A DNA stretch of 64,000 nt from Okeanomitos corallinicola TIOX110 (GCF_038050375.1 NZ_CP150886.1:124001-188000); one strand, 5' to 3'; shown: positions 1 through 9,531, counted from the first letter of the stretch. Made by a program: numbers and translations. Notes: generated by a model from the letters alone, not told the origin.

Positions 1-1
1 A

Positions 2-1474
2 ACAGGGGACTTAGTAAGATATTTACAAGATGGCAATATTGAATATATTAGTCGGATAGATAACCAAGTTAAAGTTAGAGGTTTCAGAATAGAATTAGGA
101 GAAATTGAAACCTTACTCAGTCAACAAGAAAATGTACAAATTGCTTGTGTAATTGTTAGAGAAGATACCCCTGGAGACCAACGTTTAGTTGCTTATATTG
201 TCCCCCAACCACAACAAACACCAACTCCTAATATTCTGCGTCAATTCCTCAAAGCTAAACTACCAGATTATATGATTCCTAATACCTTTGTAATTTTGGA
301 ATCTTTACCTTTAACACCTAATGGAAAAATAGATAGACGTGCTTTGAGTGTACCAACTCCCACCCATCATATAGATAGCTTTGTTGCTCCCCGTACAGAT
401 TTAGAATTGCAATTAGCACAAATTTGGAATGAAATTCTCAAAGTCGAAAATGTGGGAGTAAAAGATAATTTCTTTGACTTAGGAGGTCATTCTCTCTTAG
501 CTACTTATTTAATGGCACAAATTAGAGAAAAAATAGGAAAAGAAATTCCCTTAGCTGCACTTTTCCAACATCCGACAATAGAAGAATTAGCAATTACCCT
601 CACCAAAATTCAACAAAATACTAACTCTCAAAATTCACCATTAGTAGCACTGCAAACTCGTGGTACTCAACCACCATTTTTCTGTGTTCCCGGTGCTGGT
701 GGTTTCCCTTACTACTTCCACAATTTAGCCCGTGCTTTAGGTGAAAACCAACCATTCTACAGTTTCCAAGCACAAGGTACAAACGGAGAATTAGCACCCA
801 TAACAAAAGTCGAAGAAATAGCAACATATTATATTCAAGCCATACAAACAGTACAACCTCACGGACCATATTACTTAGGTGGACACTCCTTCGGTGGAAA
901 AGTTGCCTTTGAAATTGCACAACAATTAATACAACAAGGTGAACAAGTAGCCTTACTTGCAATTTTAGACACCAACGCACCTATCAACTATGGCAGAGGT
1001 GAAGAAGCTGATGATACAACATGGTTAATTAGCATCGCCAACAGTTTACAGACAGCTTTCGCCAAAGATATAGAAATAGACAGTGTAACTCTGCGTTCCC
1101 TAGCACCCAGTCAACAAATAAAATACGTCCTCGAATATCTGCAAATGTTAGATATACTCCCACCCAATGCCAACACCCAATACATAGAAAACTTATTACA
1201 AGCCTACAAAGCTAACAACAACATTGAATATGCACCACAACAATTTACCCCCATACCCATCACCTTATTCCGCGCTAGTGAAATGTCCGCAGAAGAACAG
1301 TCCGCTTTCCCATCAGAACTCTTAACAGATGACACATGGGGATGGACACCCTTCGCAAGTCAACCCGTAGACCTACAATTTGTCCCCGGAAACCATATCA
1401 CCATGATGACCCCACCCCACGTACAAACTTTAGCAGCCAAATTAAACACCTACATCAAAAGTAGGTTGGGTTAA
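2..1474 (+). CDS. Nonribosomal peptide synthetase, C-terminal part (A-domain end, PCP, thioesterase); 5' end outside window
   Basis: The reading frame is already open at base 2, so this is the 3' end of a larger gene. Domains in order: the end of an adenylation domain (TGDLVRY, then KVRGFRIELGEIE and the A10 motif LPLTPNGKIDRRAL, about residues 1-115); a peptidyl carrier protein with phosphopantetheine motif DNFFDLGGHSL (attachment Ser codon at 491-493); and a type I thioesterase with nucleophile motif GGHSFGG, followed by LLAILDTNAP and a C-terminal GNHITMM that supplies the likely catalytic His. A terminal thioesterase means this is the last module, where the finished peptide is released by hydrolysis or cyclisation. 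Adenylation specificity residues lie upstream of the window, so the amino acid and product cannot be read. The last codons (KSRLG, stop) are contributed by a dispersed hairpin repeat. Confidence 0.95.
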   Translation, partial: TGDLVRYLQDGNIEYISRIDNQVKVRGFRIELGEIETLLSQQENVQIACVIVREDTPGDQRLVAYIVPQPQQTPTPNILRQFLKAKLPDYMIPNTFVILESLPLTPNGKIDRRALSVPTPTHHIDSFVAPRTDLELQLAQIWNEILKVENVGVKDNFFDLGGHSLLATYLMAQIREKIGKEIPLAALFQHPTIEELAITLTKIQQNTNSQNSPLVALQTRGTQPPFFCVPGAGGFPYYFHNLARALGENQPFYSFQAQGTNGELAPITKVEEIATYYIQAIQTVQPHGPYYLGGHSFGGKVAFEIAQQLIQQGEQVALLAILDTNAPINYGRGEEADDTTWLISIANSLQTAFAKDIEIDSVTLRSLAPSQQIKYVLEYLQMLDILPPNANTQYIENLLQAYKANNNIEYAPQQFTPIPITLFRASEMSAEEQSAFPSELLTDDTWGWTPFASQPVDLQFVPGNHITMMTPPHVQTLAAKLNTYIKSRLG

Positions 1475-1530
1475 ACAAAGTGAAACCCAACATCCAAAAA
1501 TCTTGATTGAAAAAGTTGGGTTTCATCCTT
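1460..1530. repeat. Hairpin repeat of the GTAGGTTGGGTT type
   Basis: AGGTTGGGTT is followed by AACCCAAC and then a second AGTTGGGTTTC, giving a stem-loop that overlaps the stop codon of the synthetase gene. A close relative lies at 51052-51087. It probably also acts as the transcription terminator of the NRPS operon. Confidence 0.6.
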
Positions 1531-1535
1531 ACTTT

Positions 1536-1642
1536 AATAATCAAACTCTTGTGGGGTGGGCATCTTGCCCGCCCAAAGTATACCTCATTACACCGTACTG
1601 TATCAAATTACAGCAGTTTCCACGTAAATGAGGTACAAATTT
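1536..1642. repeat. Partial copies of the ~105-bp MITE-like element
   Basis: The palindromic core GGGCATCTTGCCC at 1558-1570, with flanking ACTCTTGTGGGGT, is followed by a right end (TACCTCAT...TACTGTA, ending near 1602). A separate left end then begins (ACAGCAG...ATGAGGTACAAAT, 1610-1640). These match the ends of the full copies at 11439-11545 and 49437-49540. Two fragments therefore sit next to each other. A 65-codon frame across this stretch is made of repeat DNA and is not called as a gene. Confidence 0.6.
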
Positions 1643-1700
1643 ACATCACAAAACCTTATACCAAAAGGATTTTCAAGCTGATAGCTGAAAGCTGCTGTAA

Positions 1701-3173
1701 TTAAAACCTATCCACCCCAGCAAATTGTTGATGTGATGAAACTTTAGCAGCTTCCCCACAGGTACGCGGTGTGGGAAAAATTTTCCCAGGGTTAGCTAAA
1801 CCTTGAGGATTAAAAACTGCCCTTACCCATTGCATAGTTTCCAAATCTGCATCACTAAACATATCTGGCATATAACATTTTTTATCTGCACCAATGCCAT
1901 GTTCACCGGAAATACTACCACCCACTTTTACACATAATTTGAGAATTTCACCCCCTGCTGCTTCCACCTTCTCCAACTCTCCAGGAATAGAATTATCAAA
2001 TAAAATCAAAGGATGTAAATTACCATCTCCCGCATGAAATACATTAGCAATTCTATAACCGTATTTTTGACTTATAGCTTCAATTTCATTCAAAACATAG
2101 GGTAATTGCGTCCGAGGAATTACCCCATCTTGGACATAATAATCAGGGCTGATATGTCCTGCTGCTGCAAAAGCTGCCTTTCTACCTTTCCATAATTTTA
2201 ACCGCGTTTCTGGGTCAGAGGCAGAAGTAATATTTCGCGCCCCATTCTGTTTACAAATTTCTGCTACAAGCTTTTTATTAGCTGCAACTTCTACTTCTAA
2301 ACCATCAATTTCTACTAACAAAATTGCCTCTGCATCACGGGGATAACAATTAGTAGCAACAACATCTTCTACAGCGTTAATACTAATATTATCCATCATT
2401 TCCATCCCACCAGGAATAATCCCCGCACTAATAATATCAGAAACACTAGCGGCGGCAGCTTCCACACTGGTAAAATCTGCTAATAAAACACAAATTGATT
2501 CAGCAGTTTTGAGAATTTTTAAAGTGATTTCCGTCGCAATTCCTAAAGTTCCTTCTGAACCTACAAATACACCTGTTAAATCATAACCAGGCATTTCGGG
2601 AATTTGTCCCCCAATATCAGCAATTGAACCATCAGGAAGCACAATTTTTAAACCTAAAACATGATTAGTTGTGACACCATATTTTAAACAATGAACACCC
2701 CCAGAATTTTCGGCAATATTGCCACCAATTGAACAGATAATTTGACTAGAAGGGTCTGGTGCAAAATAGAAACCAGCACCGCTAACCGCTTGTGTTACCC
2801 AACTATTTATTATCCCTGGTTGGACAACTACACGTTGATTTTCTAAGTCAATTTTGAGAATTTGCCGCATTAAAGATGTGACTATTAAAACTGAATCTGT
2901 TGATGGTAAAGCACCACCTGATAAACCTGTTCCTGAACCTCTAGCGATGAAAGGAACGGAATATTGATTACAGATTTTGACAATTTCTGCTACTTGTTCG
3001 GTAGTGCGGGGTAATACTGCGACTGGGGGTTGTTGACGATAGCTGGTTAAACCGTCACATTCATAGGTTAATAGTTCTTCTTTGCGTTGGACTACGCCTT
3101 TTTCACCAAGGACGGCGATGAATTTTTTGATGATGGGTTTCCAATTGATTTGGGTTTTTTCTTGGGTTAGCAT
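1701..3173 (-). CDS. glcD: Glycolate oxidase/dehydrogenase subunit GlcD (FAD-linked)
   Basis: Flavoprotein of the GlcD/D-lactate dehydrogenase family. It oxidises glycolate to glyoxylate, the step that recycles photorespiratory 2-phosphoglycolate in cyanobacteria. The FAD-binding type 4 domain occupies about residues 45-225 (PFIARGSGTGLSGG, DPSSQIICSIGGNIAENSGG, GSEGTLGI). The FAD-oxidase C-terminal domain follows, with HAGDGNLHPLILFD and GEHGIGADKK. At 490 residues it is full length for the family. The start is the ATG at 3173. It stands alone here, without GlcE or GlcF neighbours; cyanobacterial GlcD is often separate. Other 2-hydroxyacid substrates such as D-lactate cannot be excluded from the sequence. 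Confidence 0.9.
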   Translation of the reverse strand: MLTQEKTQINWKPIIKKFIAVLGEKGVVQRKEELLTYECDGLTSYRQQPPVAVLPRTTEQVAEIVKICNQYSVPFIARGSGTGLSGGALPSTDSVLIVTSLMRQILKIDLENQRVVVQPGIINSWVTQAVSGAGFYFAPDPSSQIICSIGGNIAENSGGVHCLKYGVTTNHVLGLKIVLPDGSIADIGGQIPEMPGYDLTGVFVGSEGTLGIATEITLKILKTAESICVLLADFTSVEAAAASVSDIISAGIIPGGMEMMDNISINAVEDVVATNCYPRDAEAILLVEIDGLEVEVAANKKLVAEICKQNGARNITSASDPETRLKLWKGRKAAFAAAGHISPDYYVQDGVIPRTQLPYVLNEIEAISQKYGYRIANVFHAGDGNLHPLILFDNSIPGELEKVEAAGGEILKLCVKVGGSISGEHGIGADKKCYMPDMFSDADLETMQWVRAVFNPQGLANPGKIFPTPRTCGEAAKVSSHQQFAGVDRF

Positions 3174-3361
3174 AATGGTTTTTTATTGGTGGTAGATGTT
3201 TTTATTTTCTCACGCTCCAGGCGCAGAGTCGCCACCTGAAGGAGGAGGGTTTTTTAGATAAATTATTAAGCTATTAAACACTATTTTTTGTATTCACTAG
3301 CTAATAAATAAATCTTCTATTCTTATCAATAAGATGTTCTTTTTCAGCAATCTTGACTCGT

Positions 3362-3392
3362 TATTAGCGGGCAAGATGCCCGCACCACAAAA
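3362..3392. repeat. Core of the MITE-like element (degenerate copy)
   Basis: GCGGGCAAGATGCCCGC followed by ACCACAA is the inverted form of the GGGCATCTTGCCCGC core seen at 1558, 17029 and 49493. The outer terminal repeats are not recognisable here. Confidence 0.5.
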
Positions 3393-3443
3393 AGCAATGT
3401 TGAGATATTTTCTAATCTTTAATTTTCTCAACTGTCACCTGAA

Positions 3444-3956
3444 TTAAGCAGGTTCAAATTTCAAAGAAACACCATTCATACAGTAACGTAAACCAGTAGG
3501 TTTGGGGCCATCATTGAAAACATGACCCAAATGCCCACCACAACGGCTACAATGAACTTCAGTTCTAGTCATGAAGAAAGAACGGTCTACAGTCGTGCCA
3601 ATTGCCCCCTCAATCGGTTGAAAAAAGCTAGGCCAACCAGTCCGACTGTCAAATTTAGTATCCGAGGTAAACAAAGCCTGTCCACACCCAGCACAGACAT
3701 AAGTACCAGCGTCATAAGTTTTATCTAACGGGCTAGTATGGGCGCGTTCAGTGCCATGTTTACGTAGAACATCAAACTGTTCTTGCGTCAAAATCGTCTT
3801 CCATTCCGCATCAGTCTTAGTAACTTCAAACTTAGTATCCGCAGATGCCATAGGTTCCGAACTCCCATTGATATAACGTGAAAAAAAGGCAGTGCCGAGT
3901 AATACAGCACCAATTTGTAAAAAATGACGTTTGTCCATATATCTATTATTTGCCAT
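3444..3956 (-). CDS. msrB: Peptide-methionine (R)-S-oxide reductase MsrB with N-terminal export/anchor segment
   Basis: Reduces the R-epimer of methionine sulfoxide in oxidised proteins. The SelR/MsrB domain covers about residues 45-170. It has two zinc CxxC pairs (CAGCG and CSRCGG), the GWPSF motif, GGHLGHVF, and the catalytic Cys in RYCMNG near the C terminus. The N terminus reads [19 protein letters not shown], a charged stretch then a hydrophobic helix, suggesting a membrane anchor or signal peptide and so a role outside the cytoplasm, for example repairing periplasmic or thylakoid-lumen proteins. The ATG at 3956 is preferred over a TTG 12 bases upstream; the ATG at 3938 is also possible. 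Confidence 0.9.
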   Translation of the reverse strand: MANNRYMDKRHFLQIGAVLLGTAFFSRYINGSSEPMASADTKFEVTKTDAEWKTILTQEQFDVLRKHGTERAHTSPLDKTYDAGTYVCAGCGQALFTSDTKFDSRTGWPSFFQPIEGAIGTTVDRSFFMTRTEVHCSRCGGHLGHVFNDGPKPTGLRYCMNGVSLKFEPA

Positions 3957-4084
3957 TTTCCTATTCAAGCAACGGAAACAGCCAAATTAATTTTACAATT
4001 TTACCGTTTACCTTGACGTTGTTGATGTCTTTCTCATAAAGCCAGAGTAGCTTTCATCTGTCAGCATTTTTCCGACTCAGAACA

Positions 4085-4474
4085 TCAAGATAAATATTGT
4101 TCTGCTTGTAACTTCAATTTATCTCCTTCTAAAAGCACCTGGTCAATATAATCTTTAACATCCATGTACGGTTGTCTCAAGCTAATTTTCTCTAACTGAA
4201 TAGCCCTGCGGGTACTTTGTCTTAATTGTCCAGCTAACTTGCGTTTACCAAACAAATCTAACCCAACAGAAATAATACTATCAGGAGTAGTTTGTGTAGC
4301 CTGTTGATTAATTTCTCGAATGGCTAAATTAAGCTCTTTTTTAATAGCTCGTAGTTGTTTCTGAATTAAGTTGATATTTTTGACTTGTAACTTTACAGAT
4401 TTAGGAGTATCTAGAGTTAAAGTCATCTGTTGTTTGAGTTGATAAATTTGGAGTTGAGTTTCTTGTAGGTTCAT
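4085..4474 (-). CDS. Hypothetical helical protein
   Basis: A 129-residue protein that I do not recognise. It is rich in Gln, Leu and Lys, with long predicted helices (for example LQIYQLKQQM and LQVKNINLIQKQLRAIKKELNLAIREI) that look like coiled coil. There is no signal peptide, membrane segment or Cys/His cluster. The C-terminal part (LAGQLRQSTRRAIQLEKISL...QVLLEGDKLKLQAEQYL) keeps the same character. ATG start at 4474. The amino-acid pattern and the absence of a better frame support a real gene, probably a lineage-specific cytoplasmic protein. Confidence 0.7.
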   Translation of the reverse strand: MNLQETQLQIYQLKQQMTLTLDTPKSVKLQVKNINLIQKQLRAIKKELNLAIREINQQATQTTPDSIISVGLDLFGKRKLAGQLRQSTRRAIQLEKISLRQPYMDVKDYIDQVLLEGDKLKLQAEQYLS

Positions 4475-4513
4475 GGTTAATTGATTCTAAGTAGAACGGA
4501 CTTAATAATTCAA

Positions 4514-4576
4514 AATTTGTAGTGAGGAATCATCTCAAAATTTTTTATATTACTTAATCTAGTTTGATTTATTCTC
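4514..4576. repeat. Dispersed repeat, partial copy (pair with 22509-22602)
   Basis: TTTGTAGTGAGGAAT, then CATCTCAA, TATTACTTAATCT and TTGATTTATTCTC, occurs in the same order at 22509-22602. The second copy has an extra internal segment that completes a hairpin. Confidence 0.55.
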
Positions 4577-4629
4577 GTCTACTTACTTACTATAGGATTA
4601 CTATTTTATTTTTGAAAAAATTAGGTATT

Positions 4630-4710
4630 GTAGGGTGTGTTAGAACGAAGTTCGTAACGCACCAAACCCTGGATAATGGTGCGTTACGCTATCGCTAACG
4701 CACCCTACGT
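4630..4710. repeat. Long hairpin repeat (GTAGGGTG...AACGCACCCTAC)
   Basis: GTAGGGTGTGTTA at 4630 pairs with TAACGCACCCTAC ending near 4708, with further inner pairing (CGTAACGCACC against GGTGCGTTACG). Palindromes of this type are common between cyanobacterial genes. It lies in the 714-bp gap before the antiporter gene. Confidence 0.65.
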
Positions 4711-4823
4711 ATCTTTTCAGAAATCAAACCGGATTCCTATATTATTGCTGTAACTTAAATTAATTATTAGTTGTTTACATGATTTAAAATTCCAAAGTAA
4801 TCAAATAATTTACAGATTTTTGC

Positions 4824-4878
4824 ACAGGTAAATCACCTGTTCGACGGATTATTCACGAGTGAATACTGTTAATAACAG
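4824..4878 (+). other. Cluster of three adjacent short hairpins in the antiporter leader
   Basis: ACAGGT-aaatc-ACCTGT (4824-4840), TATTCAC-ga-GTGAATA (4850-4865) and CTGTT-aat-AACAG (4866-4878) lie almost back to back, about 310 bp before the antiporter start. They could be a structured RNA leader or protein-binding dyads. I looked for the c-di-AMP (ydaO) and Mg (M-box) riboswitch cores and did not find them. The rest of 4711-5188 shows nothing clear. Confidence 0.3.
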
Positions 4879-5188
4879 CAATTCCCGAATCAGCCTCATA
4901 AGTCAGGTTGCTTGACTACTAATAGTCTGTTCAATATCTGGTTTATTGGCTGATGTAGCAAGTGATATATATATCCATTAATATAATAATTCTATCTAAA
5001 TGCAGTTGTAAACATTTTTATGATTGTTTTTTGTTTACTTAATTGTAAGCCCTCAGTTAACAGCGGAAGCTACGCAGACCTAGTGATTCAGTTTTTTCCA
5101 GCTAATACCACAAATTACCATACAATTATTTCCAGTTTACAGTATCTTGAAAATAACTACCCGTTAAAAAATACCCATAAAAAATCCG

Positions 5189-6913
5189 ATGGAACATGAA
5201 TATAGTTTAGTCCTAGATTTAACCATTGTCCTAGTAGCTACCGCATTAGGAGGACTACTAGCAAACCGTTTAAAACAACCTGTAATATTAGGTTATTTAA
5301 CTAGCGGCTTTGTAGTTGGTCCCTTTGGTTTTAAATTACTCAATAATGCCACAGAGATTAAATCCTTAGCAGAAATAGGAGTAGCTTTTTTACTCTTTGC
5401 TTTAGGTGTAGAATTTTCCTTAACGGAACTAAAAAGAGTTAAGAAAATCGCCTTACCAGGGAGTTTATTACAAATCGGTTTAACAATTATTCTCGTTACC
5501 TTAGTAACAGTAATTACAGGTTGGGCTAATAATTTTCAGCAGGGAATTTTTCTCGGTGCTGTTTTATCTCTTTCTTCCACCGCAGTAGTTTTAAAAACAC
5601 TCTCAGAAAGCGGTGAAACTAACACCATGCACGGGCAAATAATGTTAGCAATTTTAATCGCCCAAGATTTAGCATTAGGCTTAATGTTGGCCATATTTCC
5701 AGCAATGAACCAATCAGGAAATATAGCTGCCGCTTTAGGAACTGCTTTAATTAAAATCGTTTTATTTGTGGGAGTGGCATTAATTTTAAGTCGGTGGATA
5801 GTTCCCCAATTGATCTCTATTTTCGCAGCCACAGAAAGTAATGAATTATTTCTATTGGGAGTCATTGGTTTATGTCTGGGAGTTGCTTTAACCACCGCTG
5901 CATTAGGTCTTTCTATTGCAATGGGAGCATTTGTCGCCGGGTTGATGATTTCAGAAGTTGATTATGCTGATCAAGCTTTAGCTAAGATTTTACCTTTACG
6001 AGATACCTTTTCTAGTCTATTTTTTGCCTCCATTGGAATGTTAATTGATCCTACTATTCTCATTAATAATTTAGGAGTCATTTTAGGATTAGTGACTTTA
6101 GTGATGATAGGTAAAGCCGCCATTATTTTATGTATTGTCTTAGGATTTGGCTACTCTTTAAAAAATGGTATTTTAGTCAGTTTTGGTATTAATCAAATTG
6201 GAGAATTTTCTTTTGTATTAGCTTTATTAGGTTTAAGGTTAAATCTGATTTCTCAACAAACCTATTTTTTATTATTGGGAACAACAGCAATTACCTTAGT
6301 TTTAACTCCGTTTTGGCTTAAAGCTGCACCAGGAATAGCTGTAAAATTAAATCGCATACCTTGGTTAATCAACTTTTTGCAAAGATTTTCGACAAATCAA
6401 ACTTTATCTATCCCAGAAACTATTAATAATCATGTAGTGGTAGCTGGTTATGGTAGAGTTGGACAGGTGATTGTCAAAATTTTACAAAGTCAACAATATC
6501 CCGTTTTAGTCATTGAAAATAGTGAAGCATCAGTGCAAAGATTAAGGATGCACAATATACCTTATATTTTTGGTGATGCAGACTCAGAATTACTATTAGA
6601 AAAAGCCCATTTAGACAAGGCGAAAGCTTTAGCAATTGCCCTTCCAGACCCTGCCAGCACCAGGTTACTGCTCAGAAATGCCCTAGCAATAGCACCTAAT
6701 TTAGATGTCATTGCTCGTTCCCATACTGACAAGGAAATTGATTTTCTCACCCAAATGGGTGCAAAGGAAGTAGTACAACCTGAATTTGAAGCAGCATTAG
6801 AATTAGGCAATCATTTACTGAAAACTTTGGGAGAAACGGAAAGTTACATTCTCACAGTGCTTAAAGCTATTCGTACAGATCAATATTTAAGCATTAGGCC
6901 AGAAAGAGAATAG
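5189..6913 (+). CDS. CPA2-family cation:proton antiporter with C-terminal RCK/TrkA-N domain (KefB-like)
   Basis: Integral membrane monovalent-cation:proton antiporter. The Na/H-exchanger domain spans about residues 8-385 with roughly 12 hydrophobic segments (EYSLVLDLTIVLVATALGGL at the start; LSLSSTAVVLKTL and GAFVAGLMIS are typical of KefB/KefC). A Rossmann-type RCK_N domain follows from about residue 410 (HVVVAGYGRVGQVIVKIL, with GDADSELLLEKA), which in this family senses nucleotides and gates transport. At 574 residues it is normal for the short-tail type without a separate RCK_C domain. Ion selectivity (K or Na) cannot be told from sequence. It likely serves pH or potassium homeostasis. 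It stands alone after a long, repeat-rich leader. Confidence 0.9.
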   Translation: MEHEYSLVLDLTIVLVATALGGLLANRLKQPVILGYLTSGFVVGPFGFKLLNNATEIKSLAEIGVAFLLFALGVEFSLTELKRVKKIALPGSLLQIGLTIILVTLVTVITGWANNFQQGIFLGAVLSLSSTAVVLKTLSESGETNTMHGQIMLAILIAQDLALGLMLAIFPAMNQSGNIAAALGTALIKIVLFVGVALILSRWIVPQLISIFAATESNELFLLGVIGLCLGVALTTAALGLSIAMGAFVAGLMISEVDYADQALAKILPLRDTFSSLFFASIGMLIDPTILINNLGVILGLVTLVMIGKAAIILCIVLGFGYSLKNGILVSFGINQIGEFSFVLALLGLRLNLISQQTYFLLLGTTAITLVLTPFWLKAAPGIAVKLNRIPWLINFLQRFSTNQTLSIPETINNHVVVAGYGRVGQVIVKILQSQQYPVLVIENSEASVQRLRMHNIPYIFGDADSELLLEKAHLDKAKALAIALPDPASTRLLLRNALAIAPNLDVIARSHTDKEIDFLTQMGAKEVVQPEFEAALELGNHLLKTLGETESYILTVLKAIRTDQYLSIRPERE

Positions 6914-6967
6914 TTAGCAGATTAATGAGTTTAGTGGTTAAGTATGATTAAGCAAGTATACAATACC

Positions 6968-8185
6968 TTATAAATTCTGATAAGAAAACACAGAGTTAGA
7001 AAAATTAGTAACTCTTGTTTTAGGCTGTAAATACTTATCCACTACTCTAATTATCTTTTCAGATTCTACAGGTTTAGTTATAAATTCTGTTGCCCCAAAC
7101 ACCCGAGAACGTACCCGATCAAAAACACCATCATTACCAGTTAATATTACTATTGGAGTTTTAGTAAAATAAGAACAACGTCGTAGTTGCTCACACACCT
7201 CATAACCACTAACCACAGGCATAACTAAATCCAGAAAAATTAAATCGGGCTTATTCTCAATCAAAATTGGTAAAGCTTGCAGGGGATGTTCAATACCAAT
7301 AAATCTCATTCCATGAGCAGTAATAATCTGATCTAATATTTGGCAAATTTGAGGACTATCATCTATACAAGCTATTAGTGGAACATTAGTGTTTTTGGCC
7401 ACTTTAAATTGAGATATTTTCTTAATCTTGTTTGTGGGTAATGGTAAATCAGGTACTTCTATCAAATTGATAATGTTTTGTCGAATATAAGGAAGTAAAG
7501 AACGAGTGATTTGTACAATATTCTTCTTCATTTTAACTGATATTTCCCAGAGGGTATTTTTACCATTAATGAGTCTTTGCAAATTTTGGTAAACTAATGG
7601 AGTAACTTGCTGTTTGAGTTGTTCTGGTTGCTGTAAAACTGGCACTAATTCAGGACAAATTCCTTCTAAACCAGCCTCTTTCCACTTATACAAAGATTCT
7701 CCTACCTGGCTGACAAGAGTATTGATATCTATAGATGAAAATGATGGTTTTAATAACAGTTCTTGGTTTTTATCAAAGCTAAGAGATGATGAATTAATGT
7801 GTTGAAATATGTCAAACAAAACTTCTGAAATTGTACTTTTAACGATATTATTGATATCTGGTTTGGAAATGTCTTGGTTAGCATATAATGTCTTTAACAC
7901 TAAATAATCCCAATAATCTACCAATATATTTTCAGTAAAATACTTGCTGTTACTAATATCAACTTGGGGAGAATATTGAAGAATATTTCTACACAGCCGA
8001 CGATAGGGATGTTTACCCCCTGTTGCCCAAACTACCTGACCATATTGATAATAAAATATCCAAGTTCGTCCCTGGTTATTTTTAATATTTAACTCTCCTG
8101 TATACTTAAATTTTCTACATAGACTAAGTTCTTTAATCAATTCCTTAATCAGTTTATTGAACTCAACTATTTGCATATTAACCAT
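6968..8185 (-). CDS. PatA-like response regulator (PATAN domain plus C-terminal receiver)
   Basis: The N-terminal 100 residues (QIVEFNKLIKELI, YTGELNIKNNQGRTWIFYY, GQVVWATGGKHPYRRL) fit the PATAN/DUF4388 domain of cyanobacterial PatA and PixG-type regulators. A central helical part follows. The last ~115 residues form a receiver domain: acidic pocket CIDDS, phospho-acceptor Asp in LIFLDLVMP, switch Thr in VILTGND and Lys in ITKPVE. There is no DNA-binding domain, so output is probably by protein-protein contact. PatA controls heterocyst pattern and relatives control motility; which applies here is unknown. The frame opens at a TTG (8200); I prefer the ATG at 8185. No kinase gene is adjacent. 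Confidence 0.85.
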   Translation of the reverse strand: MVNMQIVEFNKLIKELIKELSLCRKFKYTGELNIKNNQGRTWIFYYQYGQVVWATGGKHPYRRLCRNILQYSPQVDISNSKYFTENILVDYWDYLVLKTLYANQDISKPDINNIVKSTISEVLFDIFQHINSSSLSFDKNQELLLKPSFSSIDINTLVSQVGESLYKWKEAGLEGICPELVPVLQQPEQLKQQVTPLVYQNLQRLINGKNTLWEISVKMKKNIVQITRSLLPYIRQNIINLIEVPDLPLPTNKIKKISQFKVAKNTNVPLIACIDDSPQICQILDQIITAHGMRFIGIEHPLQALPILIENKPDLIFLDLVMPVVSGYEVCEQLRRCSYFTKTPIVILTGNDGVFDRVRSRVFGATEFITKPVESEKIIRVVDKYLQPKTRVTNFSNSVFSYQNL

Positions 8186-8693
8186 GTTTAGTACATCCAA
8201 TCTAAATGAATAACTGTGATCTTGAGGGAATTCATAATCGGAACCTTAGTTAGTTATAATGTCAAAGTTTCAAGCCATAGGATAAAAAATTTTTCATCTC
8301 ATGAATTTAGTTATCAGTGACTGCAATTAATGAAAGTAGAGCCAACATAATTTACCTTAGCCATACTTTCAATCCATTTCGACATCCTCAAAAGTTGAAG
8401 TAGCTTAGTAATATGACATGAGCAAATCTGATTCAGCTAACAATTATTACATATATTTTAATTTTTTATAATATATTTTCTTACGTATAAACTCGGAACT
8501 TTTTATCTTACTCTATGTTAATCTTTGTCCGGCTAGATTTGACAGAAGACATTTTTAGATTTAGATATCAAGGTCAATTATATCTTCTAGTCTAACCTAA
8601 TTTATGTGATTTTAGCTATACAAGCAATAGTTGATTATACTTACATAACATCAATCAAGAAAATTATCCATTAGCAATTAGCACTGTTACCTA
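8186..8693. other. Gene-free stretch
   Basis: About 500 AT-rich bases between a leftward regulator gene and a leftward YdcF-family gene. I see no coding frame, tRNA, or clear repeat in it. It presumably holds the promoter of the regulator. Confidence 0.5.
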
Positions 8694-9257
8694 TCACCTT
8701 TGAAGATTTTCTGCACCTGTGTAACCTGTAGCTAACCAGATAATAGCTCTAGCTCCATCACGGATTGATTTTTCAATAGGTTCTTGAGAGGTGGTTGAGG
8801 GAACAGATACTGCTTTAAAATCAATACCTCGACTACCTAAAACAATTTCACCAATCACACAAGCGCGACGCATATGAAAATCAGAAGTAATTAAATAAAC
8901 ACTTTTTATACCCCGTGATTGTAATTCATCCACTAGGGTAGTAAAATTTGTTACCGTATCTACGGCTTCATAGTCTAAGTACAAGCGTTTGGGATCAACT
9001 CCAGCTTTAGTGAATACTTCTTTTGTATAATTAGGTGGACTACCTCCAGTAATCCATACAGGTATATCGGGATGCTTCTTAGCAAAATCCGCTGTAAATT
9101 TCTCCCTTTCTAAATTTTTAGTCGAACCGCCTAAAACTAATACGGCTTGGGGATGTACAAACAGGCTTTGTACTTCTGTATATCCTAACCACAGTAATAG
9201 GGGTAGAATAAAATACATTAGCCGCGAAGATTTACCTTTAAACAATAGCTTTTTCAA
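8694..9257 (-). CDS. YdcF/DUF218 family protein (ElyC/SanA-like), membrane-anchored
   Basis: A 187-residue protein with one N-terminal hydrophobic segment (LMYFILPLLLWLGY), preceded by a Lys/Arg-rich stretch, followed by a DUF218 domain: AVLVLGGST, PVWITGGS, DTVTNFTTLV and VYLITSDFHMRRA, the last being the family's conserved S-D-x-H-M-R core. SanA, ElyC and YdcF act in envelope integrity or bind nucleotide-like cofactors in E. coli; the biochemical role here is unknown. The frame starts at a TTG (9257), chosen because it keeps the basic residues before the membrane helix; the ATG at 9218 is the alternative. It is followed (leftward) by no partner gene. Confidence 0.8.
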   Translation of the reverse strand: MKKLLFKGKSSRLMYFILPLLLWLGYTEVQSLFVHPQAVLVLGGSTKNLEREKFTADFAKKHPDIPVWITGGSPPNYTKEVFTKAGVDPKRLYLDYEAVDTVTNFTTLVDELQSRGIKSVYLITSDFHMRRACVIGEIVLGSRGIDFKAVSVPSTTSQEPIEKSIRDGARAIIWLATGYTGAENLQR

Positions 9258-9531
9258 GGTTGTCTAAGTTTGTCTGCGAATGCTAGATGTTTGCAAATAT
9301 TCAATTTAAATATTGTGTAGAATAGTGACCTTAAACAAAATCGAATGAAATGGGGAATTTATGATTTTTGGTATATTGACGTATTTACCCAAAACATTTA
9401 ACTAAAGTATGACAATTACTGGTCTTTTCAATGCACCATCCTAACTGATATCGCACAATCGCACAATATATTATAGGGGTTCAAACCCATTTGTTGCCAT
9501 TGATTAGCTTTGCACACAGGGATTGAACAAA

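Noticed and set aside
1507-1704. 65-codon plus-strand frame after the NRPS
   Set aside because: It is made almost entirely of MITE-like repeat fragments and hairpin repeat, with no protein-like composition.
4711-5188. Riboswitch (ydaO or M-box) in the antiporter leader
   Set aside because: None of the conserved core sequences of these classes could be found, only short hairpins, which are reported as such.
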